Assembly: GCA_029961685.1 (NCBI GenBank)
Contig: JARWKL010000006.1
Span: forward strand, 12,778,748-12,842,747
Length of the DNA: 64,000 nucleotides
From: Aristolochia californica
Lineage: Eukaryota > Streptophyta > Magnoliopsida > Piperales > Aristolochiaceae
Direction of reading: 5' to 3'
In this document: positions 1 through 12,358 of the stretch, piece after piece
Numbering within the stretch: the first letter of the stretch is position 1
Layout of the letters: each line of letters begins with the position of its first letter
Program-made: the position numbers and the translations under genes
The notes under the pieces: model-generated
The model's input: the letters and a program-made list of their open reading frames with translations, nothing else
What the model was told of the DNA's origin: nothing
The model's database searches: none

Positions 1-689
1 CCTCCACACGTTTACATGAGAATTTAATTTTTTGTACTCAAAATTTTTGGACGATTAGGTCATTTGCATCTTCAACATGTGTCAGGCTTGCATATCCACC
101 ACATTTAAAACATGTTAGATCAATTTGAAATCTCTTTCATATAAAATTCCACCAAGCTATTTGTGGTTGTACTAGTGGAATTTCCCAAACATGGATAACA
201 AAACTTTGGTGTTCAATTGTAGTGCGTGAAATAATTTTCTTCACTTACATTTATTATAGTTTTCAAATTTTTTTGCGTACATAAACTCTAAAATTTTCTT
301 TTTGTTGTGATCTATTTTCCTTATCTTTTTGTTTACGAGATAAATGGGAGAGTGAAAACTGAAGTTTGGATTAGAAAAAAAATTGAACATCCAAAATTGA
401 AATGCACAAATGCTGAGAGAGATAATTCCAAAAAGTACCTATGATTTTTAAGAAATAGAAACTCTTTTAGTTTTTTTTACATTCAGATTTGTAATCATCG
501 GAAAAGGTGGGGACTTGGCATTTTTAACTGAGTATTGACTCCCAACCATAAGTCATTTCTAAAAAAAATTATAGGTGTGACACATCACTAATCGATCAAA
601 ACATTAACGATGATCTATGATTGTTAGGTCCGCTTTTTGTAAAATAGGCAAAAACTGGTTTATCCCTTCGCACGTTATCTTGAGGATTT

Positions 690-2240
690 AATTTTTTGTA
701 CTCCATGAAATATTTAGATCATTAGGTCATTTGCATCTTCAACTTGTTTCAGGCATGCATATCCACCACATTTAAAACATGTTAGGATCAATTAGAAATC
801 TCTTTTTTATAAAATTCCACCAAGTTATTAGGGGTTGTACTAGTGGAATTTCCAAAACATTATTGATAATAAAACTTACGTGTTGATTTTTAGTACGTGA
901 AATAATTTTCTTCACTTACATTAAATAAAGTTTTCATTTTTTTGCATACATAAACTCTTGAATTTTCATTTTGTCGTGATCTAATTGCCTTATCTTTTTT
1001 TTTACGAGAAAAATGGGAGAGTGAAAACTCAAGTTTGGATTTGAAAAAAAATTGAACAAAAAAAATGGAAATGCACAAATGCTGAGAGAGAAAATTCAAA
1101 AAAGTATCTGTGATTTTAAAGGATTGTAAAAATTTTTAGTTTTTTTATATATTCGGTTTTTCAATCATCGGAAGACAGGCGAGCGATTTTTAACTAAGTG
1201 TTGACTCCCAAACCATAAGTAATTTCTAGCAAAAATTGTAGCCATTGCACATCATTCATCAGTCAAAACATTTGTGATGATCTATGATTGTTAGGTCCTC
1301 TTTTTGTAAACTAGGCAAAAAGTGGGTTGTTTGCCTTTAGTAAATATCCCACTGCACGTTAACTTTAGAAATTAATTTTTTCTACTCAAATTTTTTCGAT
1401 CATTAGTTGATTTGCATCTTCAACATATTTCAGGCATGCATATACACCGCATTTAAAACAAGTTAGGATCATTTAGAAATCTCTTTCTTTTAAAATTCCA
1501 CCAAGCTATTAGGGTTTGTACTAGTGGAATTTCCCAAACATGGATAACAAAACTTTGGTGTTCATTTTTAGTGCGTGAAATAATTTTCTTCACTTAGATT
1601 AATAAATATTTTCAATTTTTTGCATACATGAACTCTAAAATTTTCTTTTTGTTGTGATCTATTTGTCTTATCTTTTTGTTTACAAAAAAAATGGGAGAGT
1701 GAAAACTCTTGTTTGGATTTGAAAAAAAATTGAACATCCAAAATGGAAATACACAAATGCTGAGAGAGATAACTCAAATAAGTATCTATGATTTTTAAGG
1801 ATTGTAAATTGTTTTAGGTGTTAATATATTGGGTTTTGCAATCATCAGAAGAGGGGGGCGAGGCATTTTTAATTGAGTGTTACCTCCAGATCCATAAGTC
1901 ATTTCAAACAAAAATTATAGTCATTACACATCATTAATCGATCAAAATATTTACGATAATTTATGATTGTTAGGTCCATTTTTTGTAAAATTGGCAAAAA
2001 GTGGTTTGTTTGACTCTGGAAATCATCCCACCGCACGTTAACTTGAGAATTTTATTTGTTCTACTCCTTCAAATTTTTGGATTATAAGGTCATTTGCATC
2101 GTCAACATGTTTCAGGCATGCATATCCACCACATTTATACAATGTTAAGATCAATTAGAAATCTCTTTCTTATAAAATTCTACCAAGCTATTTGGGGTTG
2201 TACTTGTGGAATTTCCCAAACATAGATAACAAAACTTTGG
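690..2240 (+). repeat. Higher-order repeat, tetramer copy A
   Basis: Diagnostic variants here recur about 2,700 bp (four monomers) downstream at 3,390-4,930. They include GAAGACAGGCGAGC before the conserved GTTGACTCC segment (1,160 and 3,870), the altered landmark CATACACCGCATTTAAAACA with TTAGAAATCTCTTTCTTTTA (about 1,440 and 4,140), TTTGTTCTACTCC versus TTTGTTCAACTCC (2,055 and 4,753), and AGCTATTTGGGGTTG (2,188 and 4,883). The shared order of variants over several monomers supports block duplication rather than chance. The boundaries are approximate. Confidence 0.75.
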
Positions 2241-3389
2241 TGTTCATTTTCTTCACCTACATTTATTATAGTTTTCAATTTTTTGGATACATTAACTCTA
2301 AGATTTTCATTTTTTTGTGATCTATTTGCCTTATTTTTTTTTTTTACGAGAAAAATGGGAGAGTGAAAACTCAAGTTTGGATTTGAAAAAAAATTGAACA
2401 TAAAAAATGGAAATGCACAAATGCTGAGAGAGATAATTCCAAAAAGTATATGTGATTTTTAAGGATTGTAAACACTTGTAATTTTTTTATATATTCGGTT
2501 TTGCAATAATCGGAATATAGGGGGCGAGCCATTTTTAACTTTGTGTTGACTCCAAAACCATAAGTAATTTCTAACAAAAATTATAGCCGTTGCACATCAT
2601 TAATCAATTAAAAAACTTACGATGATCTATGATTGTTAGGTCCAGTTTTTGTAAACTAGGCAAAAAGTGGGTTGTTTGGCTCTAGTAAATAACCCACCGC
2701 ACGTTTACTTGAGATCATAATTTTTTCTGCTCACAATTTTTGCATCATTAGGTGATTTGCATCTTCAACATGTTTCAGGCATGCATATCCCTCACATTTA
2801 AAACATAATAGGATCTTTAGAAATCACTTTCTTATAAAATTCCACCAAGCTATTAGGGGTTTTAGTAGTTGAATTTCACAAACATTGATAACAAAACTTT
2901 GGTGTTCATTTTTAGTTCGTGAAATAATTTTCTTCACTTACATTAATTAAATTTTTCATTTTTTTATACATAAATTCTTGAATTTTCATTTTGTAGTGAT
3001 CTATTTGCCTTTTCTTTTTGTTTATGAGAAAAATAAGAGAGTGAAAACTCAAGCTTGGATTTGAAAAAAATTGAACATCCAAAATGGAAATACTCAAATG
3101 TTGAGTGATATAATTCTAAAAAGTATCTTTGATTGTTAAGGATTGTAAACTCTTTTAATTTTTTATATATTGGGTTTTGGAATCAACAGAAGAGGTGGGG
3201 GCGAGGCATTTTTAACTGAGCGTTAACTCCCAAACCATAAGTCATTTCTAACAAAAATTAAAGCCATGAAAAATCATTAATCGATCAAAATATTTACGAT
3301 GATCTATGATTGTTAGAACCGCCTTTGTAAATTAGGCAAAAATTGGGTTGTTTGGCTCTGGTAAATATCCCACCGCACGTTAACTTGAG

Positions 3390-4930
3390 GATTTAATTTT
3401 TTCTACTCCTTGAAATTTTTTGGATCATTAGGTCATTTGTATCTTCAACATATTTCAGGCATGCATATCCACCACATTTAAAACATGTTAGGATCAATTA
3501 GAGATCACTTTCTTATAAAATTCCACAAAGCTATTAGGGGTTGTCCTAGTGGAATTTCCCATACATTGATAATAAAACTTTGGTGTTCATTTTTAGTGCG
3601 TGAAATAATTTTCTTCACTTACATTAATTAAAGTTTTCAATTTTTTGCATACATAAACTCTTGAATTTTCATTTTGTCGTGATCTATTTTCCTTATCTTT
3701 TTGTTTACGATAAAAATGGGAGAGAGAAAACTCAAGTTTGGATTTGAAAAAAAATTGAACATAAAAAATGGAAATGCACAAATGCTGAGAGAGATAATTC
3801 CAAAAAGCATATGTGATTTTAAAGGATTGTAAACTCTTTTAGTTTTTTATATATTTGGTTTTGCAATCATCGAAAGACAGGCGAGCCATTTTTAACTGAG
3901 CGTTGACTCCCAAACCATAAGTAATTTCTAACATAAATTATAGCCATTGCACATCATTAATCAGTCAAAACATTTACGATGATCTATGATTGTTAGGTCG
4001 TCTTTTTGTAAAATAGGCAAAAAGTGGGTTGTTTGGCTCTCGTAAATATCCCACCGCACATTAACTTTAGAAATTAATTTTTTCTACTCCAATTTTTTCG
4101 ATGATTAGATGATTTGCATCTTAAACATATTGCAGGCATGCACATACACCGCATTTAAAACATGTTCGGATCATTTAGAAATGTCTTTCTTTTAAAATTC
4201 CACCAAGTTATTAGGATTTGTACTAGTGGAATTATCCAAACATGGATAACAAAACTTTTGTGTTCACTTTTCGTGAGTGAAATAATTTTCTTCATTTACA
4301 TTTGTTAAAGTTTTCAATATTTTGCATACATAAACTCTAAAAATTTCTTTTTGTTGTGATCTATTTGTCTTATCTTTTTGTTTACAAGAAAAATGGGAGA
4401 GTGAAAACTTTTGTTTGGATTTGAAAAAAAATTGAACTTCCAAAATGGAAATGCACAAATGTTGAGAGAGAATTCAAATAAGTATTTGTGATTTTTAAGG
4501 ATTGTAAACCCTTTTAGTTGTTTATACATTAGGTTTTGCAATTATCAGAAGTGGGGGGCGAGGCATTTTTAACTGAGTGTCACCTCCCAATCCATAAGTC
4601 ATTTAAAAAAAAATTATAGCCGTTAAACACAATTAATCGATCAAAACATTTACAATAATCAATGATTGTTAGGTCTGCTTTTTGTAAAATTGGCAAAAAG
4701 TGTGTTGTTTGGCTCTAGAAAACATCCCACCACACGTTAACTTGAGAATTTAATTTGTTCAACTCCTTGAAATTTTTGGATCATAAGGTCATTTGCATCT
4801 TCATCATGTTTCATGCGTGCATATACACCACATTTAAAATATGTCAGGATCAATTAGAAATCTTTTTCTCATAAAATTCCACCAAGCTATTTGGGGTTGT
4901 ACTAGTGGAATTTTCCAAACATGGATAACA
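3390..4930 (+). repeat. Higher-order repeat, tetramer copy B
   Basis: Partner of the 690-2,240 block at an offset of about 2,700 bp, with the same ordered set of monomer variants. The two copies have since diverged by many point changes and small indels, so this is not a very recent event. Boundaries are set only by the last diagnostic variants I could match. Confidence 0.75.
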
Positions 4931-5832
4931 AAATTTTGGTGTTCATTTTTAGTGCATGAAATAATTTTCTTCCCTTATATTTTTTATAGTTTTCAATTTT
5001 TTGCATACATAAAATCTAAAATTTTCATTTTGTTGTGATCTATTTGCCTTATCTTTTTGTTTACGAGAAAAATGGGAGAGTGAAAACTCAAGTTTGGATT
5101 TGAAAAAAAATTGAACAACCAAAATGGAACTTCACAAATGTTAGGAGAGAGGGGGGGCCGAGGTATTTTTAACTGAGTGTTGACCCCCAAACCATAAGTC
5201 ATTTCTAACAAAAATTATAGCCGTTCCACATCATTAATCGGTGAAAATATTTACGAAGATCTATGATTGTTAGGTCTGCTTTTTGTAAAATAGGCAAAAA
5301 GTCGGTGTTTTTGCTAGGGTAAATATCCCACCGCAAGTAAACTTGAGAATTTAACTTTTTCTACTCCTTGAAATTTTTGCATCATTAGGTCAATTGCATC
5401 TTCAACATGTTTCTGGCTTGCATATCCACCACATTTAATACATGTTAGGATTAATTAGAAATCTCTTTGTTATAAAATTCCAGCAAACTATTAGGGGTTG
5501 TCCTCGTGGAATTTCCCAAATATGGATAACAAATCTTTGGTGTTCATTTTTAGTGCGTGAAATAATTTTCTTCACTTTTTTATTATATTTTTCAATATTT
5601 TGGATACATAAACTCTAAAATTTTCATGTTGTTGTGATCTATTTGCCTTATCTTTTTGTTTACGAGAAAAATGGGAAAGTGAAAACTCAAGTTTGGATTT
5701 GAAAAAAAATTGAACATCATAAATGGAAATGGACAAATGCTGAGAGAGGTAATTCCAAAAAGTATCTGTGATTTTTAAGGATTGTAAACTGTTTTCGTTT
5801 TTTATATATTAGGTTTTTAAATCATCGTAAAA

Positions 5833-5867
<35 letters not shown>
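5833..5867 (+). repeat. Poly-G tract (35 G) in satellite
   Basis: Uninterrupted G-run at the monomer's G-run site (after AATCATCGTAAAA, before AAAGGCATTTTTAACTGAG). The normal state there is about 5-7 G. The exact length may be affected by sequencing error. Confidence 0.93.
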
Positions 5868-5868
<1 letters not shown>

Positions 5869-8800
5869 AAGGCATTTTTAACTGAGTGTTGACTCCCAAA
5901 CCATAAGTCATTTCTAACAAAAAGTTTAGCCGTTACACAACATTAATCGATAAAATAAATTATGATGATCTACGATTGTTCAGTCCGCTTTTTGTAAAAT
6001 AGGCAAAAAGTGGGTTGTTTGGCTCTGATAAATATCCCACCGCATGTTAACTTTAGAATTTAATTTTTTCTACTCCTTGAAAGTTTTGGATCTTTAGGTA
6101 ATTTTCATCTTCAGCATGTTTTAGGCAAGCATATCCACCACATTTAAAACATGTTAGCATCAATTAGAAATCTCTTTCTTATAAAATTCCACCAAGGTTT
6201 TAGGGGTTGTACTAGTGGAATTTTCCAAACATGCATAACAAAAGTTTGGTGTTCCTTTTTAGTGCGTGAACTAATTTTCTTCACTTATATTTATTATATT
6301 TTTCAATTTTTTGCATACTTAAACTCTAAAATTTTTATTTTGTTGCGATCTATTTGCTTTATATTTTTGTTTACGAGAAAAATGGGAGAGTGGAAACTCA
6401 TGTTTGGATGTGAAAAAAAATTAATCATCAAAAAATAGAAATGCAAAATTGCTGAAAGAGATAATTCCAAAGAGTATCTGTGATTTTTAAGGATGGTAAA
6501 CTCTTTTAGTTTTTTATATATTGGGTTTTGCAATTATCGGAAGAGACAGCGAGACATTTTTAACTAAGTGTTGACTCCCAAACCATAAGTCATTTCTAAC
6601 AAAAATTATAGCCATTAAACATCATTAATCGATCAAAACATTTATGATGATCTATGATTGTTAGGTCCACTTTTTGTAAAATAGGCAAAAAGTGGGTAGT
6701 TTGACTCTGGAAAATATCCCACCGCAAGTTAACTTGAGAATTTAATTTTTTCAAATCCTTGAATTTTTTGGATCATTGGTCAGTTACATCATCAACATGT
6801 TTCAGGCATGCTTATCCACCACATTTAAAACATGTTAGGATCAATTAGAAATCTCTTTCTTATAAAATTCCACCAAGCTATTAAGGATTGTACTAGTGGA
6901 ATTTCCCAAACATCGATAACAAAACTTGGGTGTTCATTTTTAGTGCGTGAAATAATTTTCTTCCCATACATTTTTTATAGTTTTAAATTTTTTGCATACA
7001 TAAACTCTAAAATTTTCATTTTGTTGTGATCTATTTGCCTTATCTTTTTGTTTACGTGAAAAATGGGAGAGTGAAAACACAAGGTTTTGCAATCTTTGGA
7101 AGAGGGGGGCGAGGCATTTTTAACTGAGTGTTGACTCCCAACCCTCAAGTCATTTCAAACAAAAATTATAGTCGTTACACATCATTAATTGATCAAAACA
7201 TTTATGATGATCTATGAATGTTAGGTCCGCTTTTTTTAAAATATGTAAAAAGTGGTTTGTTTGGCTATGGTAAATATCCCACCGCACGTTAACTTGAGAA
7301 TTTAATTTTTTTCAACTCCTTCAAATTGTTGGATCATTTGGTCATTTGCATCTTCAACATGTTTAAGGCATGCAAATCCACCACATTTAAAACATGTTAG
7401 GATGAATTAGAAATCTATTTCTTATAAAATTCCATCAAACTAGAAGAGGTGGTACTGGTGGAATTTCCCAAACATGGATAACAAAAATTTGGTGTTCATT
7501 TTTAGTGCAATAAATAATTTTTTTCCCTTACATTTATTTTAGTTTTCAACTGTTTGCATACATAAATTCTAAAATTTTCATTTTGTTGAAATGTATTTCC
7601 TCATCTTTTTGTTTACGAGAAAAATGGGAGAGTGAAAACACAATTTAGGATTTGAAAAAAAACTAATCATCCAAAATGGAAATGCACAAATGCTGAGAGA
7701 TATAATTCCAAAAAGTATTTGTGATTTTTAAGGATTGTAAACTCTTTTAGTTTTTTATATATTGGGTTTTGCAACCATCAGAAGAGCGGTGCCGAGTCAT
7801 TTTTAACTGAGTATTGACTCCCAAACCATCAGTCATTTCTAACAAAACTTTCAGCCATTACACATCATTTATGGATAAAAACATTTACGATGATATATGA
7901 TTGTTAGGTCCGCTTTTTGTAAAATAGGCAAAAAGTGGGTTATTCGGCTCTAGTATATATCCCACATCATGTTATCTAGAGAATTTAATTTGTTATACTC
8001 GAAATTTTCTGATCATTAGGTCATTTGCATCTTCAACATTTTTTAGACATGCATATCCACCACATTTAAAACATGTTAGGATCAACTAGAAATCTCTTTC
8101 TTATAAAATTCCACCAAGCTATTAAGGGTTGTACTATTGGAATTTCAAAAACATGGATAACAAAACTTTGGTGTTCATTTTTAGTGTGTGAAATCATTTT
8201 CTTCACTTACATTTATTATAGTTTTCAATTTTTTGCATACATAAATTCTAAGATTTTCATTTTGTTGTGATCTTTTTGCCTTATCTTTTTGTATACGAGA
8301 AAAAATGGAAGTGTGAAAACCCAAGTTTGGATTTGAAAAACAATTGAACATCCCAAATGGAAATGCACAAAATTTGAGAGAGGTAATTCCAAAAAGTATC
8401 TGTGATTTTTAAGGATTGTAAACTCTTTTAGTTTTTTCTATATTGGGTTTGGCAATATTCGGAAGAGGGGTGGTGAGGCGTTTTTAACTGAGTGTTGACT
8501 CCCAAACCATTAGTCATTTCAAACAAAAATTATAATTGTTACACATCATTAATTGATCAAAATATTTACGATGATCTATGATTGTTAGGTTCGCTTTTGT
8601 AAAATAGGCAAAAAGTGGGTTGTCTGGATCTGGTAAATATCCCACCGTACGTTAAGTTGAGAATTTAATTTGTTCTACTCGAAATTTTTGGATCATTAGG
8701 TCATTTGCATCTTCAACATGTTTCAGTCATGTATATCCACCACATTTAAAAAATGTTAGAATTAATTAGAAATCAATTTCTTATAAAATTCTACCAAGCT

Positions 8801-10460
8801 ATTAGGGGCTGTACTAGTGGAATTTCCCAAAAATGGATAACAAAACTTTGGTCTTCATTCTTTGTGCATGAAATAATTTTCTTCACTTATATTTATTAAA
8901 GTTTTCAATTTTTTGTATGCATAAACTCTAAAATTATCATTTTTTTGTGATCTATTTACCTTTTTTTGTTTATGAGAAAAATGGGAGAATGAAAAATCAA
9001 GTTTGGATTTGAAAAAAAATATAAAATCCAAAATGGAAAGGCACAAACGCTAAGAGAGGTAATTCCAAAAAGTATCTGTGTTTTTCAAGGACTGTAAACT
9101 CTTTTAGTTTTTTATTTAATGGGTTGTGCAATCATCGCTAAGTGTTGACTCCCAAACCATAAGTCATTTCTTACAAAAAAATATAACCGTTACACATCAT
9201 TAATCGATCAAAACATTTACAATGATCTATGATTGTTAGGTCCACATTTTGTAAAGTATGCAAAAAGTTGGTTGTTTTTCTCTAGTAAATATCCCACCGC
9301 ACATTAACTTGGGAATTTAATTTTTTCTACTCCTTGAAATTTTTCCTTCATTCGGTCATTTGCAACTTCAACATGTTTCAAGCATGCATATCCACAACAT
9401 TTCAAAACATGTTAGGATCAATTAGAAATCTCTTTCTTACAAAATTCCACCAAGCTATTAGGGGTTGTACTAGTGGAATTTCCCAATCATGGATAACAAA
9501 ACTTTGGTGTTCATTTTTAGTGCGTGAAATAATTTTCTTCACTTATATTTATTATAGTTTTCAATTTTTTGCATACTTAAACTCAAAATTTTTATTTTGA
9601 AGTAATCTATTTGCCTTATATTTTTGTTTACGAGAAAAATGGGAGAGTGAAAACTCAAGTTCGGATTTGAAAAAAAATTAATCATCCAAAATTGAAATGT
9701 AAAATGGCTGAGAGAGATAATTCCAAAGAGTATCGATGATTTTTAAGGATGGTAAACTCTTTTAGTTTTTTATATATTAGGTTTTGCAATCATCAAAAGA
9801 GGGGTGGCAAGGCATTTTTAACAGAATGTTGACTTCCAAACCATAAGTCATTTCTAACAAAATTATAGCTGTTACACATCATTAATCGATTAAAATATTT
9901 ACGATGATCTATGATTGTTAAGTCCGCTTTTTGTAAAATAGGCAAAAAGTGGGTTATTTGGCTCTAGTAAATATTCCACCACACGTTAACTTGAGAATTT
10001 AATTTTTTTTACTCAAAATTTTTGGATCATTAGGTCATTTGCATCTTCAACATGCTTCAGGCATGCATATCCACCACATTTATACAATGTTAAGATCAAT
10101 TACAAATATTTTTCTTATCAAATTCTGCCAAGCTATTAGGGGTTGTACTAGTGGATTTTCCCAAACATGGATAACAAAACTTTGGTGTTCATTTTCTTCA
10201 CTTACGTTTATTATATTTTTCATTTTTTGGATACAAAAACTTTAAGATTTTCAATTTATTGTGATCTATTTGCCTTATCTTTTTTTTTTACGAATAAAAT
10301 GGGAGAGCAAAAACTCAAGATTGGATTTGAAAAAAAATCGAACATCTAAAATGGAAATGCACAAAAGCTGAGAGAGGTAATTCCAAAAAGTATAAGTGAT
10401 TTTTATGGATTTTAAACTCTTTTAGTTTCTTATATATTGGGTTTTGCAATCAACGGAAGA

Positions 10461-10483
10461 GGGGGGGGGGGGGGGGGGGGGGG
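10461..10483 (+). repeat. Poly-G tract (23 G) in satellite
   Basis: G-run after CAATCAACGGAAGA at the same monomer position, followed by TGTGTGCATTTTGAACTGAG. Confidence 0.93.
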
Positions 10484-11621
10484 TGTGTGCATTTTGAACT
10501 GAGTGTTGACTCCCATACCATAAGTCATTTCTAAAAAAAATTTAGCCGTTACACATCATTAATTGATCAAAACATTTATGATGATCTATGAAATTTAGGT
10601 CCGCTTTTTGAAAAATAGGCAAGAAATGAGTTGTTTGGCTCTGGTAAACATTCCACCGCCCGTTAACTTGACAATTTAATTTTTTTCAACTCCTTGAAAT
10701 TTTTGGATCATTAGGTCATTTGCATCTTCAACATGTTTCTGTCATGCATATCCACCACATTTAAAGCATGTGAGGATTCATTAGAAATCAATTTCTTATA
10801 AAATTCCACCAAGCTATTAGGGGTTGTACTAGTGGAATTTCCAAAACATCGATAACAAAACTTTGGTGTTCATTTTTAGTTCATGAAATAATTTTCTTCA
10901 CTTTTATTTATAATACTTTTCAATTTTTTGCTAGCATAAACTCTAAAATTTTCAATTTGTTGTGATCTATTTGCCTTATCTTTTTTTTTACGAGAAAAAT
11001 GGGAGAGTGAAAACTCATGTTTGGATTTGAAAAAAAATTGAACATCCAAAATGGATATCTGTTACACATCATTAATCGATCAACACATTTACGATGATCA
11101 ATGATTGTTAGGTATGCTTTTAGTAAAATAGGCAAAAAGTGGGTTATTTGGCACTAGTAAATATCCCACCGCATGCTAACTTGAGAATTTAATTTTTTCT
11201 ACTCCTTGAAATTTTTGGCTCATTAGGTCATTTGCATTTTCTAAATGTTTTAGGCATGCATATCCACCACATTTAAAACATGTTACGATCAATTAGAAAT
11301 CTCTTTCTTATAAAATTCCACCAAGCTATTAGGGGTTGTACTAGTGGAATTTCCCAAACATGGATAACAAAACTTTGGTGTTCGTTTTTGTGAGTGAAAT
11401 AATTTTCTTCACTTACATTTACTATAGTTTTTAATTTTTTGAATACATAAACTCTAAAATTTTCATTTTGTTGTGATCTATTTGCCATATCTTTTTGTTT
11501 ACATCCAAAATGGAAATGCACAAAAGCTGAGAGAGGTAATTCCAAAAAGTATCGGTGATTTCTAAGGATTGTTAACTCTTTTAGTTTTTTATTTACTTGG
11601 TTTTGCAATCATTGGAAGAGA

Positions 11622-11639
11622 GGGGGGGGGGGGGGGGGG
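11622..11639 (+). repeat. Poly-G tract (18 G) in satellite
   Basis: G-run after CATTGGAAGAGA at the standard monomer position, followed by TGGTGTGTGGAGGC. Confidence 0.92.
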
Positions 11640-12327
11640 TGGTGTGTGGAGGCTTTTTTATCTTAGTGTTGACCCCCAATCCATAAGTCATTTCTAACAA
11701 AAATTATAGCCGTTATAGATCCTTAATCGATGAAAACATTTATGAAGATCTAGGAATCTTAGGTCCGCTTTTTGTAAAATAGGCAAAAACTCGGTTGTTT
11801 GGCTCAGGTAAATATCTCATCACACGTTAACTTGAGAATTTAATTTTTTCAACTCCTTGAAATTTTTTGGATCATTAGGTAATTTGCATGTTCAACATGT
11901 TTCTCTCATGCATATCCACCACATTTAAAACATGTTAGGATTAATTAGAAATCAATTTCTTATAAAATTCCACCAAGCTATTAAGAGTTGTACTAGTGGA
12001 ATTTCCCAAACATGGATAACAAAACTTTGTTGTTCATTTTGAGTGTGTGAAATATAATTTTCTTCACTTTTATTTATAATACTTTTCAATTTTTTGCAAG
12101 CATAAACTCTAAAATTTTCAATTTGTTGTGATCTATTTGCCTTATCTTTTTTTTTTACGAGAAAAATGGGAGAGTGAAAACTCAAGTTTGGATTTGAAAA
12201 AAAATTGAACATCCAAAATAGAAATGCACAAATGCTGAGAGAGGTAATTCCAAAAAGTATCTGTGATCTTTAATGCTTTTAAACTCTTTTAGTTTTTTAT
12301 ATAATGGTTTTGCAATCATCGGAAGAA

Positions 12328-12358
12328 GGGGGAGGGGGAGGGGGAGGGGGGGTGGTGG
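12328..12358 (+). repeat. Imperfect (GGGGGA)n microsatellite in satellite
   Basis: At the G-run site the sequence is GGGGGAGGGGGAGGGGGAGG followed by GGGGGTGGTGG, a hexamer expansion rather than pure G. Confidence 0.9.
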
